Positions 42,986 to 53,667 of a DNA stretch of 64,000 nt are shown here, in pieces (the stretch's first letter is position 1; every line of letters starts with the position of its first letter). The notes beneath the pieces were generated by a model, which made no database searches, had not been told where the DNA came from, and saw only the letters and a program-made list of their open reading frames with translations. Origin of the DNA: Agapetus fuscipes (lineage: Eukaryota > Arthropoda > Insecta > Trichoptera > Glossosomatidae); assembly GCA_951799405.1 (NCBI GenBank), contig OX637334.1, positions 15,438,001 through 15,502,000 of the forward strand. Direction: 5' to 3'. Position numbers and translations under genes: made by a program.

Positions 42986-43554
42986 GTAGTAATCAGCGTA
43001 GTGCCCAACCCCCAGGAGATGTACGGGTATGTCATTGGCTCTCGAAAAAACCCAGCTCTGTAATTGGTCAGTACCTTCCGACCGATATTCGGCGTACTTC
43101 ACTCTTATCATTGCCGCTTCTTTGAAATTTCAATGTCATATCAGCTGTGCATAAAACTTGACAAAAAATAAGTACGTATAACGCACTTACTAATTTAAGT
43201 AAACCGAAAGTACGAATTTGTTTGTTTACAATTTCTATTAGTTTTTAAAAATACATTTATGTAATATCCAATGTAAAGTGTTTTGATCGATTTCAGCGCC
43301 AAAAAGATGTTGTTTTTTCCAGCGGAAAAGGAGCTGCTGGTGGCTCTGATTAAAGAAAAACCTGTAATAGAAGATAAAATAACAGATCCAAGAAATTGTT
43401 GGCTTTGCAACCCTCAATGAGCAACGGCAAAACTGTATACAGAACGACGCATTTTTTCAATCAAAAACGTCTTCTAAATTCTTCCTCTTCGTAATACGTA
43501 AATGGGTCTTTACAGTCTCTGATATATTTTCTTGGGACACTATTTTTGAACAAA
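42986..43554. other. Stretch without recognised gene
   Basis: Short frames on the minus strand have no recognised domain. Confidence 0.4.
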
Positions 43555-43872
43555 TAATGTTATTATTCTCGTTGAAGTCAACTGTATCGTAAGAATTCGT
43601 TTTTTTATGTAAATAATTCACAACCAAACAAAAAATGTGCTGATGAAATGCGGCGGAATATTTTGACAGTTCATCTGTCATTGCAGTATGGTCCTAGACC
43701 ATACCGGAGAACAAACCCAATTCTGATGGTCAAGCAATGTAAATAAACTTGTCAAAACAATGTTAATACACTCGTAAAAATCATGTTTATAGTAAGAATT
43801 CATTTTTTCATGTAAATTCATAATCAAACAAAAAATGTGATAACAATGAAATATGACGGAATATTTTGACAG
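43555..43872 (+). repeat. Direct duplication, about 115-bp units offset by 202 bp
   Basis: 43590-43669 and 43792-43871 share GTAAGAATTC, AAACAAAAAATGTG and CGGAATATTTTGACAG in order. Weaker similarity extends about 35 bp further upstream. Between the copies is the palindrome TATGGTCCTAGACCATA (43686-43702). Confidence 0.75.
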
Positions 43873-44052
43873 CGCTTAAGGGGGCGCTCTCATGTTGCAC
43901 CGCGCCGAAAGCTGTCAAAGTTGCGACCCGTTTCCCCCCATCCCCTTTCGCCTCAGACTGTATGGATTTAGCCCCACAAAATATGCTCGACTTGCTATTG
44001 CCGTTTGTAGAATTTTTTTTACATACGACTTTTGTGGAACTCCCATCACGCA
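43873..44052. other. GC-richer unassigned sequence
   Basis: Overlapping frames on both strands (43808-44083, 43892-44074), no domain recognised. Confidence 0.35.
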
Positions 44053-44323
44053 AAAAAAAAAAAAACGCAACTAAGCTACACATATACAGTTACACAACTT
44101 CTTGCCTGTGTTATCCCCGAAGGGGTCACATGTGGCCATTCGGGACCTATTTATTTTTACAGGTAAGGGGACCGGCCTTACACCAACAACTTTTAGTTGA
44201 AGTGGGGTTTCCCAACTCCCGGGGGAGCTGGTTCTCATTTTTTGTGAAGGCTGAGTAAACCTTGAGATCGAGCCCTTGCTCTCGGCATGGAATGAAAGCA
44301 TTCTGCCAATTAAGCTATCGACC
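44053..44323 (-). mobile_element. SINE-B copy with internal deletion
   Basis: On the minus strand, the head with GATAGCTTAATTGGCAGAAT is joined to AAGGTTTACTCAGCC, skipping about 60 bp. The rest of the body is intact to the AACGCAACT terminus. SINE-A abuts at 44324. Confidence 0.85.
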
Positions 44324-44577
44324 TTTTTACGAGCATGATCGTTGTCGCTACAAAGCGCCAATTCTCAAGCTAGACCCAGTTGCTGTAAGGCTGGATGGAC
44401 CTTTAGTGACCGGTCAGCGGTTATTGGTAAAGGTTTATGAATTTCTCAACCCAGCGAAGAGCAAATTTGAAAATATAAATGGTACCTACTTATATTTTTT
44501 GTGCTCCGCCGGGAATCGAGCCCACAACCTTCTTATTCAGAGTTCGAAGTGTTACCACTGATCTACGGACCGGCCAC
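44324..44577 (-). mobile_element. SINE-A copy
   Basis: Minus strand: head at 44500-44577 (A box CCGTAGATCAGTGGTAA, B box GGGCTCGATTCC), body with CGCTGGGTTGAGAAA, AAAGGTCCATCCAGCC. Ends at the GCGACAACGATC block, lacking the long 3' end. Confidence 0.85.
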
Positions 44578-44639
44578 GATAGTTATTATTTTGTGTGACC
44601 CTTTACTTTAATTCGAAGTAAATTTAATCAAAGTAAGCT

Positions 44640-44762
44640 CTTTTTCACATGCCCATTTGGTTTTTATGTTGAGGCATGTGCAAGTGCGAACTTGTACGTG
44701 TCTGGTTGTGAGAATGCATGTAATGTGAAATATATCTTTTCAACTTAGATTAGATTAGATTA
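44640..44762 (+). mobile_element. LTU, 3' half
   Basis: From GGTTTTTATGTTGAGGCATG to the TTAGATTAGATTAGATT tail, which abuts SINE-B directly. Confidence 0.8.
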
Positions 44763-45095
44763 AAACGCAAATAAGCTACATATATAGTGTAACTTCTTGC
44801 CGCGTTATCCCCGAAGGGGTCGCATGTGGCGAGTTGAACCTATTTATTTTTACAGGTAAGGGGGCCGGCCTTACGCCAACCACTTCAGTTGAAGTGGGGG
44901 TTTCTCGGCTCCCGAGGGGGCTGGTACTCATTTCTTGTGAAGGCTGAGTAAACCTTGCCGGTATTTTTATTATGGGGTTTGAAATAAACACCGAAATAGG
45001 AAATCATTTCTGACACCCTCCTCGGTGGGATTCGAACCCGAGCTCACGGGGTAGAATGCGAGCACTCTACCAACTGAGCTATTGACTGGAAAAAA
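44763..45095 (-). mobile_element. SINE-B, full length
   Basis: Very similar to the copy at 3703 on the opposite strand, including the head (A box TAGCTCAGTTGGTAGAGT, B box GGTTCGAATCC) at 45015-45090. The 3' A/T run is short. One of the younger copies. Confidence 0.92.
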
Positions 45096-45284
45096 ATACA
45101 GTTACACAGTGCCAACCAAATAAAAACCAGAAAACAAAAAAAAAGCAATCTGCAAGTAACTATAAACACAAGTCATTATGTCAACAAAATCAGTGTTATT
45201 CATTAGATTCCGCCCATACCTGTTTAGTGCGAGATTTTGAGAAACCAATTTAAATTTGTACCAGCCCGCTAAACCAAAATAAAT

Positions 45285-46049
45285 AAAAAGGTGATTCATT
45301 AGCGAAAGACGTGCATTATTTTTTTTGGTTTACCGAATCCTGCTTAAACAGACTTCCGGTAGCTTTTTCTGTATGAAAAAATACGAAATGCTCGACATTT
45401 ATGTAGGTATTTAGGTGTCTATGAATTTTTTTAAGTTTTTGTGGGTTTTTGCATGATTTTTGACAACTTTCGGAGACGCTCGGAAGCATTCGGGTAAACG
45501 TCCCCTCCCGAACGTTTCTCGACACTTCAGCTGTCAAACTCGTGTCGACTGGGACCTCGAATGAACCAAAAATGGAAACAAGTATTTTTCAAAGCATGAC
45601 TTCATTGTGACTTCAGGTTTTGGCTGTAGGCATCACGAAGAAAATCTCAAAGATGGGCCTTCATACTTCATCTACAAGAAAAGTGTCAGTTTTACAAAAT
45701 TGGCGACTTGAAAAATAACACGACGCGGCATCTGTCACTTGTTTTCTTGTCACAGTTTTTATATTTGTTTCGTTGCTGCATACCGTAGATTTGTTGTTAT
45801 AGTGTAAAATTGTAATGTGTTTAAGTTACTGTAATTGCTGAAACTCTTATTTGATTCATAAATCTTTTATTCTGAAAGTTATCTCGTACATAACGATCAG
45901 CTGGGGAATGAGGAAGATCGCCATTTTGCGTATGTCGATCTAGTTTAGAACGAAATAAACCTACTCTGAGATGGTTTACAAATGTGATCATGTTTTGAAA
46001 CACGTTTAGTGTTAAACTGAATTATAAAGTTTTTATGAATCACCTTTTT
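45285..46049. mobile_element. Candidate transposon with 15-bp inverted ends
   Basis: AAAAAGGTGATTCAT at 45285-45299 and its exact reverse complement at 46035-46049 bracket 765 bp. No transposase frame; flanks are A/T-rich, so the target duplication cannot be judged. Confidence 0.4.
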
Positions 46050-46285
46050 TGTAAATTGAGATTAAATCGAAAAATTAAACCAGATCTCTAAAGAAATCTG
46101 GTTTAAAAATTCTAATGAATAACACTGTATGAGTCCTAAGGTAGACAGGGTTTTCTAGGAATCAGCTTAACTTGTCGGACTAATGTATTGTTAATTTCTT
46201 TGTTGGTAATTCAAAAGACTCTACCTGAAGTCTATTATAGATGAGTCGTATAGAATCAAAGGCGGCAATCTAAAAATAAATAAAT
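46050..46285. other. Stretch without recognised gene; small hairpin
   Basis: TTAAACCAGAT/ATCTGGTTTAA hairpin at 46075-46107. Confidence 0.5.
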
Positions 46286-46445
46286 TGACATGAAGGGTCG
46301 TGGGTTCGAATCCCCACGGAGTGCAAAGGAATATAATTTATATTATTTAAAACAAACCGGTCCGTAGTCCAATGATAACACTTCGGACTCTGAATGGAAG
46401 GTTGTGGGTTCGAATGCCAGCGGAGCACAAAAAATATAGCGTTTG
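46286..46445 (+). mobile_element. SINE-A fragment with two tRNA-like heads
   Basis: First a head remnant with B box GGTTCGAATCCCC and GGAGTGCAAA (about 46295-46328), then a complete head (A box TCCGTAGTCCAATGATAA, B box GGTTCGAATGCC) at 46355-46430. The body is cut just after GGAGCACAAAAAATATA. Confidence 0.75.
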
Positions 46446-46489
46446 GCCAAATTTTAACAATTGATTTAATTTTTTTAATTTGTCGTGTA

Positions 46490-46745
46490 TATTCCTTAAC
46501 TTATAGGTTGGTATGCGGCTGACCACCCATGCTGTAAAAATTGTTCACTTTGCCAATGTCACCCCTGTTTCAGGGAAGGACGGCAAGAGTTGCAGGGCTT
46601 ATGTTCATTTGAGATTGGGTTTTTATATTGTAGGTCAACATGCGGCATGTGTTAGCGCGAAATTATACATGTCTGCTTGTGGGAATGCATTTAATATAAA
46701 TCTTAAATGATATATTATATCTTTGCAGTTTAGATTAGATTAGAT
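46490..46745 (+). mobile_element. LTU, full length
   Basis: TATTCCTTAACTTATAGG to TTAGATTAGATTAGATTAG. Intact landmarks; a headless SINE-B abuts the tail. Confidence 0.9.
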
Positions 46746-47010
46746 TAGAAGGGTTCGGTGTTGAATTCAAGCCCAAAATACCGGCAAGGCTTACTCAGCC
46801 TTCACAAGAAATAAGAAACAACCCAATCGGGAGATGGGAAGCCCCCACTTCAACTGCAGTGGTTGGTGTGAGGCCGGCTCCTTTACCCGTAAAAATAAAT
46901 AGGTCCCGAATTGCCACATGTGATCCCTTCGGTTTACTATGGCCACTTCGGTGATAACGCTGCAAGAAGTTACACTACATATTATATAAAGCTGAGTCGT
47001 GTTTTTTAGA
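46746..47010 (+). mobile_element. SINE-B, headless
   Basis: Starts in the GTTCGGTGTTGAATTC region after the head and continues to GAGTCGTGTTTTTT. A duplicated GGCCACTTCGGTGATAAC-like segment lies near 46945. Confidence 0.85.
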
Positions 47011-47184
47011 TGAACATTGATGAAGAATTCCTTGACTTCGCGGGTTGTACCTAAATTTTGGGGGAAAAACCCTGCATTGCCGCATTTGTTACCTAGTATA
47101 TGTAAGCCTCATATTTTCCAAAGATTTCCAAAGGTTTATGTTTTTCGAAAATAAATAAACAAATATTATATGCGGTATGCAATA

Positions 47185-47415
47185 TATGGTAAGCGGCTGA
47201 ACAGCCATTCTGTAGAAAATAGTTCATTTTGCCAATGTCAACCCTGTTTCAGCGAAGGTCGGCAGGAGTTGCAGGGTGTATGTTTATTTGAAATACGGGT
47301 TTTTATATTGTAGGTACACATGCGGCATGTTTAAGCGCGAACTTGTACGTGTCTGCTTGTGAGAATGCATGTAATGTGAATCCCCAATGTTACATATCAT
47401 TGCAGCTTAGATAAG
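47185..47415 (+). mobile_element. LTU, near full length
   Basis: ATATGGTAAGCGGCTGAACA to TCATTGCAGCTTAGATAAGA. The gypsy-type element begins 45 bp downstream. Confidence 0.82.
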
Positions 47416-47459
47416 ATCACTTGGTAAGCATAAGTCATAGAAAAATGTCATTCAAAAAT

Positions 47460-47721
47460 TGTAACGAGATGGATTTGTTTGTTAGGTAAAATGGAACATG
47501 AGATTTGAATTTGAATGAAAAGGAAAACAAAGGAAGGCAGAAAGAGAAAAAAAAGCTTGCCTGGGGGGATAGCCACAAGCCTGTGTAATTAAGAATAAAG
47601 AATATTATTGTGCTGTGGTTAATTGTGTATACATTGTGAAAGAAATAAAAGTAAACATATTAAAGTGGCTGTTAATTATTAATTGTGTCAATCAGCAGGA
47701 CAGAGAGGAAAAACCCTCACA
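47460..47721 (+). repeat. 5' LTR
   Basis: 262 bp, starts TGTAACG and ends CTCACA (TG...CA). Contains AATAAAG (about 47592) and a second AATAAAAG (about 47643) that could serve as polyadenylation signals. No clear TATA box. Confidence 0.96.
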
Positions 47722-47724
47722 TTT

Positions 47725-47737
47725 TGGCGCCCAACGT
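47725..47737 (+). other. Primer binding site, lysine-tRNA type
   Basis: TGGCGCCCAACGT, three bases after the LTR, matches the 3' end complement of lysine tRNA used by several gypsy elements and retroviruses. Minus-strand DNA synthesis would start here. Confidence 0.88.
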
Positions 47738-48229
47738 AAAAGAAAAAATCTGTACATGAAATTCCTATGAAGAAAATTTTACACAAACAAAAACAAATGA
47801 CAGTCGATTTCAACAAATGACATTCAAAACAATACAACATATGAAATAAATAAAAATTGGACAGATTTATGGTTGTGAAAGCATAATGGAAAGCATCAAC
47901 ACGTTTAAAAGCTAGTGAAGACATCGACTTATACAATTAACAACAAGAAATTACAAGATTTGAAACGCTGTTTGAAAATATTGAAGGTGAGAGAATTCAA
48001 ACTACCTACATTACGTTCAGAAGAATGGAAATTCAAAAATCGAACGTCGCGGGAGAATGAAGAATGGATATGAACCAGTTTGTTTCAAATCAGTTTAGAT
48101 AAATATATATAGATGGTGTTATATTTCATTTGTATGAAAAATTTTTTTCAATGAAATGATTTTTAATTGCATTATAATTTGCATCATAATTGATTTTTTT
48201 TAATTGCATAAATTAAAAATATACAGCAA
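47738..48229. other. Leader between primer binding site and Gag-Pol
   Basis: AT-rich untranslated leader. The minus-strand frame at 47688-47936 is a shadow. Confidence 0.7.
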
Positions 48230-51200
48230 ATGACGAAATCTAAAAAAATAAATAATAAAAAGGATTTAGAAAGTAACACAATGGAGTCCATAAATTTTGA
48301 TCCTCTCAAATTAAAAATATCTTTTAATGGTGAAAGTGAACCAAATGAATTTATAATAAGGTTAGAAGAATTAGCCAAAGTCTACAAATTAAAATTAGAT
48401 TATTTGTTAGAGTGTATGCCTATATTTTTAACAGATTTTCCGTTGACTTGGTACAGAGCAATTAACTGTGAATTTGATTGGAAAATTTTTAAAACCAAAT
48501 TCTTACAACAATTTGAAAAATATGACTTTCAAAGGAATCTTAAGTTAGAAATTTTAAATATGGTGCAAGGTCATGATAATGCATCCGTTTATATTTTAAA
48601 GGTAAAATCCAAAAATAATTTATTAAATAAAAGAATGCACGATAAGGAACTTATGGACATAATAATTCATGGATTGTCAGAAAAATATGCAACTTTACTG
48701 ACAACATCTGAAATTAAAAATACAGAGGAATTATCTACAATATGTAGCAAGTTTGAATCATTTATAAAATTTAATGAATGTAAAAATTTAAATGTAATGA
48801 ATGACACAGAAGAGAAAAATGTCATGCAAAAATGCAATTTTTGTAATAAATTAGGACATGATGAAATAGATTGTTGGACTAAAAATAGAAAATTAGATTA
48901 CATACAGAATAAATGTAGAAGTTTCACAAATAATAAAGTATGCCACTTTTGTAATAAAAGAGGACATGTGGAAAGAAATTGTTTTATAAAAAATGGAAAT
49001 TTTAAAAAACACACAGTAATCTGTTACTCATGTAAGCGTACAGGACATGTACAAAAAGATTGTTTTGTTAAAAATAAAAAAAGTGATTATACAGACAAAA
49101 CAAAAATGAACAGAAATATAAATATACAAAACAGAACAAATACGACATACAATAGTAATTCAAAAAAACTTGTAGATAGTCGGCCTTCAGTACAAACACA
49201 AAAATCAGAAATGAAGAGCTGGCTTAATTTCATTCAAATTTTTAATAAAAATTATCAAATTGCACCACTCATTTTTGCTAAACAATTTGATAAAAGACCA
49301 TTTTTAACAGTAAATATTGAGAACAAAAATTTTACAGGTTTACTAGATTCAGGTGCATCTATTTCTGCAATCAATGAAAAAACATTTGATTATTTTTTAC
49401 AAAGAAATTACAAAATTATAAAAACCCATGATAATATCTCGTTAGCAAATGGTAAAAATATAAAAATACTTGGTAAAATAAATTTAGAGGTAAAATGTGA
49501 CAATCAAATAAAACATGTAGATTTTTATGTTTTACAAGGTTTACAACAAGACTTAATTTTTGGAATAGATTTTTGGATAAAATTTGAATTAGAACCGAGT
49601 TTAATAAGTAAAATTACATATTCAAATAGCAAAAATATTAGTGAATTAGGTAAAATTACAAATAGAACTAAATTAACAGAAAACCAATTACAGCAATTAA
49701 AAACAATAGAAAATGATTTCAAGGACATCTCTTATGAAAAAATAGGCTTAGGATGCACAAACCTCATTGAACACAGAATTCAGACAGAAGGTCCTCCAAT
49801 AAAACAAAAGTATTATCCACTCAGTCCAGCAAGACAGAGACAGGTTAACACAGAGTTAGATAAAATGTTAAAAGAAGGTATAGTTGAACAATCCAAATCT
49901 TCGTGGTCCAGTCCTGTTGTGATTGTAATTAAAAAGGATGGAACGCCTAGATTTTGTTTGGACTCTAGAAGACTCAATGAAGTAACAAAACGAGATAACT
50001 ATCCCATTCCAAATTTAAATCAAGTTTTAGCAAATTTACGAAATGCCAAATATATCTCTTCAATAGATTTAAGCAAGGCGTTTTGGCAAATTCCACTAGA
50101 AGAATCGTCCAAAGAAAAAACTGCCTTCGTCGTACCAAATAGAGGGTTGTTTCAATTCACAAAAATGCCGTTCGGTTTAAAAAATTCAAGTTCTGAAACA
50201 CAGCGTTTATTAGACAAATTATTTGGACCTAAATTTGATACTAACATATTTTGTTATATCGATGACTTAATTATTATTAACGAAGATTTCAATTCACATT
50301 TAAATTTATTAAAACAAGTTAAAAATATATTACAAGAAGCAGGGTTAACGGTAAAATTTTCAAAATGTGAATTTTGCAAAGAGAGTTTAAAATATTTGGG
50401 ATACATTATTGATGAAAATGGATTAAGGCCAGATTCAAATAAAGTCAAGATTATAGAGGAATATCCTTCACCGAAAAATTTAAAACAACTACGAATGTTT
50501 TTAGGTTTGGTAGGATTTTATAGAAAAGTTATACGAAACTGCAGTGAGATATCATATCCACTAAATAAATTATTGAGAGGTAAAAAAGGTCAGAACAATT
50601 TTAATTGGTCAAAAGAATCTGAGGATGCATTTAATAATTTAAAATTAGCCTTAAGCACAGCCCCTGTATTAATATGTCCGGATTTCACAAAAGATTTTTT
50701 TTTACACACTGATGCCAGTAAAAATCAAGTAGCTTCAGTATTAAACCAAAATATCAATGGGTCCGAAAAGCCAATAGCATATTTTTCAAGAAGTTTGACA
50801 GTTAGAGAACAAAACTATTCGACGTCAGAACGTGAGCTTCTTGCCATTGTAGAGTCAATTGAACATTTTCGATCTTATCTAGATGGGATGAAATTCAAGG
50901 TAATAACTGATCATATGGCATTAAAATTCTTGAATAAAATATCAAATCCAACAGGTAGATTAGCAAGATGGGCCATGAGACTTTCACAGTATGAATTTGA
51001 GATTGAGCATAGAAAAGGGAAAGAACATACAGTGCCAGATGTATTATCTAGGATTCCTGGTACTAAAGAAATGGAAGTAATAAATTCAAATATTGCAGAT
51101 CCTTGGTATAATAATATCGCAGAAGGATGTACAAAAACACCACACAAATACAAAAAATTCAAAATGGTAGATAATAAATTATTTAAACTAATAAATGATG

Positions 51201-52321
51201 ATAATCCTTTCACAGAGGAATATAATTGGAAAGAGATACCTATTATAGACAATAGATTAACTATAATAAAGAATCATCATGATAATGGACATGTAGGTAT
51301 TTTTAAAACTTATAAATACATATCAAGATGTTACTATTGGAAAAATATGTATGCAGATATAAAAAGTTTTATAAATAAATGTCAAAAATGTAAAATGTAT
51401 AAGCCGAATAATTTACCTCCAGCAGGAAAAATGGAAAATAGAAAAAGAGTGGATAGACCGTTAAAAATGCTGAGTATTGATTTGATAGGACCATTACCAA
51501 AATCAAGTACGGGCTATATACATATATTATCAATAATAGATGTTTTTACCAAATATTGTTGGTTATTTCCTTTAAGAAGAGCTACTACAGAAGAAATAGT
51601 AAAATTAATAGAAAATAAAATATTTTTAACAGAAGGAGTACCGCAAACGATAATAACAGATAATGGAAAGAATTTAAAGTCTAATGCATTTAAAGATTTT
51701 ATGTACTCATATGGAGTACAGAAAATATTTTATACAACTTTATATACTCCCATGTGCAATAATGTAGAGACATATAATAGAACAATAGGATACACATTAG
51801 CTATTTTTGTTGAAAATGAACAAAGAAAATGGGATACTTTCTTAGATTCAGTACAAAGCATAATAAATAATACAGTCAATTTAGCAACAGGATACACACC
51901 TAATGTATTAGCAAGAGGTAGGGAGATTGTATTAAATGGTGAAATTCATGGTGAAATAGTAAATGATGAAATAGAATCAAAGGAAGATTTAGATAAATAT
52001 AGAGATATGTATAAAGATAAAATGAAGGAATTAAACACATTATACAAAATTGTAACAGAAAATTTATGGGATGCATATAATAAAAATGCAAATTATTATA
52101 ATAAAGGTAGATCAAATCGTGTATATGATCAAGGGGATATTGTATGGCGTAAAAATTTCATACAATCAAATGCAGGGAAATACTTCTGTACAAAGTTGGC
52201 TCCAAAATTTGTCAAAGCCAGAATAGAAAAGAAAGTTAGCAAGATAGTCTATGTATTAAAAGATATAGACACAAATGTTATAAATAAATATCACATCAAG
52301 GACATAATCAAATTAGATTAA
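48230..52321 (+). CDS. Gag-Pol polyprotein of Ty3/gypsy-type element
   Basis: 1363 residues in one frame, no frameshift between gag and pol. Gag: capsid-like region about 20-190, then three CX2CX4HX4C zinc knuckles at 202-215, 238-251 and 265-278. Aspartic protease active site LLDSGAS (Asp373). Reverse transcriptase: Asp613 in SSIDLSKAFWQIP and YIDD at 676-679. RNase H: Asp828 (HTDAS), Glu near 867-869, Asp894 (ITDH). Integrase: zinc finger His1016/1021, Cys1051/1054; catalytic Asp1084, Asp1144 and Glu1180 (D-35-E). The usual NGQVER motif reads NNVET here. No chromodomain evident. Every catalytic residue looks present, so it may be active. It is rich in Lys/Asn/Ile, matching its AT-rich base composition. 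Confidence 0.96.
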   Translation: MTKSKKINNKKDLESNTMESINFDPLKLKISFNGESEPNEFIIRLEELAKVYKLKLDYLLECMPIFLTDFPLTWYRAINCEFDWKIFKTKFLQQFEKYDFQRNLKLEILNMVQGHDNASVYILKVKSKNNLLNKRMHDKELMDIIIHGLSEKYATLLTTSEIKNTEELSTICSKFESFIKFNECKNLNVMNDTEEKNVMQKCNFCNKLGHDEIDCWTKNRKLDYIQNKCRSFTNNKVCHFCNKRGHVERNCFIKNGNFKKHTVICYSCKRTGHVQKDCFVKNKKSDYTDKTKMNRNINIQNRTNTTYNSNSKKLVDSRPSVQTQKSEMKSWLNFIQIFNKNYQIAPLIFAKQFDKRPFLTVNIENKNFTGLLDSGASISAINEKTFDYFLQRNYKIIKTHDNISLANGKNIKILGKINLEVKCDNQIKHVDFYVLQGLQQDLIFGIDFWIKFELEPSLISKITYSNSKNISELGKITNRTKLTENQLQQLKTIENDFKDISYEKIGLGCTNLIEHRIQTEGPPIKQKYYPLSPARQRQVNTELDKMLKEGIVEQSKSSWSSPVVIVIKKDGTPRFCLDSRRLNEVTKRDNYPIPNLNQVLANLRNAKYISSIDLSKAFWQIPLEESSKEKTAFVVPNRGLFQFTKMPFGLKNSSSETQRLLDKLFGPKFDTNIFCYIDDLIIINEDFNSHLNLLKQVKNILQEAGLTVKFSKCEFCKESLKYLGYIIDENGLRPDSNKVKIIEEYPSPKNLKQLRMFLGLVGFYRKVIRNCSEISYPLNKLLRGKKGQNNFNWSKESEDAFNNLKLALSTAPVLICPDFTKDFFLHTDASKNQVASVLNQNINGSEKPIAYFSRSLTVREQNYSTSERELLAIVESIEHFRSYLDGMKFKVITDHMALKFLNKISNPTGRLARWAMRLSQYEFEIEHRKGKEHTVPDVLSRIPGTKEMEVINSNIADPWYNNIAEGCTKTPHKYKKFKMVDNKLFKLINDDNPFTEEYNWKEIPIIDNRLTIIKNHHDNGHVGIFKTYKYISRCYYWKNMYADIKSFINKCQKCKMYKPNNLPPAGKMENRKRVDRPLKMLSIDLIGPLPKSSTGYIHILSIIDVFTKYCWLFPLRRATTEEIVKLIENKIFLTEGVPQTIITDNGKNLKSNAFKDFMYSYGVQKIFYTTLYTPMCNNVETYNRTIGYTLAIFVENEQRKWDTFLDSVQSIINNTVNLATGYTPNVLARGREIVLNGEIHGEIVNDEIESKEDLDKYRDMYKDKMKELNTLYKIVTENLWDAYNKNANYYNKGRSNRVYDQGDIVWRKNFIQSNAGKYFCTKLAPKFVKARIEKKVSKIVYVLKDIDTNVINKYHIKDIIKLD

Positions 52322-52945
52322 CAAAAAAAAAAAAAAAACATATTTTCATGTGTATGAAAAATTTGAGGTGATGAATGATACGGTGAAAGTTGATATAAAA
52401 GTGATCAGTGAAAGAATGAATTATGAAACATTGCATGAATGAAGGTATGAAACATAAATTAAACAAAGTATTACATATGAAGGTAAAGTTTTTAAAAAAA
52501 ATTGATGGACTGATAAATTTATTAATGAAAAATAAATTTGAAATAAATTTAAATATTGGGAAAGATGTGATACATGTTTAAAAAAAAAAAAGTTATTTTA
52601 ATGAATTGATTAATTAACTGGTGAATGTTTATTATGTATTGTTATTTGATTATTTTGAATTGTTGAATTAAGTATTTAAAAAAAAACAAATATTTGTTTA
52701 TAATATTGAATATGAAATTTGTGTTAAAAAAAAATATATTAATTTTAGTATGAAAATAACTGTTATTGTTAAAAAAGGTATTAATGACTGAATAATGTAT
52801 CAGAAACAGGTTTTTTTTTATTTTCATATTTTTGAAATTTATCCTTAAAATAAAACAAAATATGTGGCGCCGGCTGAGCATTATGATACATTATTTACTC
52901 ATTGTAAAAGAAAAAAAAAAAAATTGGGAATGTTTTTTTTTTTAT
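52322..52945. other. 3' untranslated region of the gypsy-type element
   Basis: Very AT-rich with poly-A and poly-T runs. No env-like frame on the plus strand. Confidence 0.75.
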
Positions 52946-52960
52946 GAGAGGAAGGAGGTG
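52946..52960 (+). other. Polypurine tract
   Basis: GAGAGGAAGGAGGTG just before the 3' LTR; expected start of plus-strand DNA synthesis. Confidence 0.8.
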
Positions 52961-52963
52961 TAT

Positions 52964-53225
52964 TGTAACGAGATGGATTTGTTTGTTAGGTAAAATGGAA
53001 CATGAGATTTGAATTTGAATGAAAAGGAAAACAAAGGAAGGCAGAAAGAGAAAAAAAAGCTTGCCTGGGGGGATAGCCACAAGCCTGTGTAATTAAGAAT
53101 AAAGAATATTATTGTGCTGTGGTTAATTGTGTATACATTGTGAAAGAAATAAAAGTAAACATATTAAAGTGGCTGTTAATTATTAATTGTGTCAATCAGC
53201 AGGACAGAGAGGAAAAACCCTCACA
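52964..53225 (+). repeat. 3' LTR
   Basis: 262 bp; I could find no difference from the 5' LTR. Followed by AAAT target duplication. Confidence 0.96.
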
Positions 53226-53430
53226 AAATCGAGAATCCTTTTTATGGGGGTAGGTAAAATTTGAACAAAGAACCATTGTTTAACATATTATCCTATTTCC
53301 ATTGAAAGACATAATATTACAATGACGACCAAATAGAAAAATATTATAATAAAGGATTATAGTAAAATATTTTGCAAAAAAAATTGTCTTTTTTTTCATA
53401 ATCTTTAAAATATAAATTATTCTAGTGATG

Positions 53431-53667
53431 ACCGGTCCGTAGTTCAGTGGTGACGTTTCGGACTCTGAATGGAATTTGTGGGTTCGAACCCCGGCGGAGC
53501 ACAACAAGTATGCCATTTATATTTTCAAATTTGCTCTTCGCTGGGTTGAAAAATTTATAAACCTTTACTCATGACCGGTAACAAAAGCTCCATCCCGCCT
53601 TACAGCAACTGGGTCTTGCTTGAGAATTGGCACTTTGTAGCGACGACGACCAAGCTCGTAAAAAGGT
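53431..53667 (+). mobile_element. SINE-A copy
   Basis: Head (A box TCCGTAGTTCAGTGGTGA, B box GGTTCGAACCCC) and body to GACGACCAAGCTCGT. The long 3' end is absent; AAAAA joins it to a SINE-B head remnant. Confidence 0.88.

Larger units (their letters stand above)
47460..53225 (+). mobile_element. Complete Ty3/gypsy-type LTR retrotransposon
   Basis: 5766 bp, flanked by AAAT (47456-47459 and 53226-53229), a 4-bp target duplication. Order: 5' LTR, primer binding site, leader of about 490 bp, single Gag-Pol frame, AT-rich 3' untranslated region of about 625 bp, polypurine tract, 3' LTR. No envelope frame, so a retrotransposon rather than an errantivirus. The LTRs look identical over 262 bp by reading, which points to a very recent insertion. 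Confidence 0.97.

Noticed and set aside
43866..44258. 130-codon plus-strand frame
   Set aside because: Its second half is antisense SINE-B and the first half has no domain.
48230..53225. Endogenous retrovirus with envelope
   Set aside because: No frame after Gag-Pol could encode an envelope; the 3' region is stop-rich and AT-rich.
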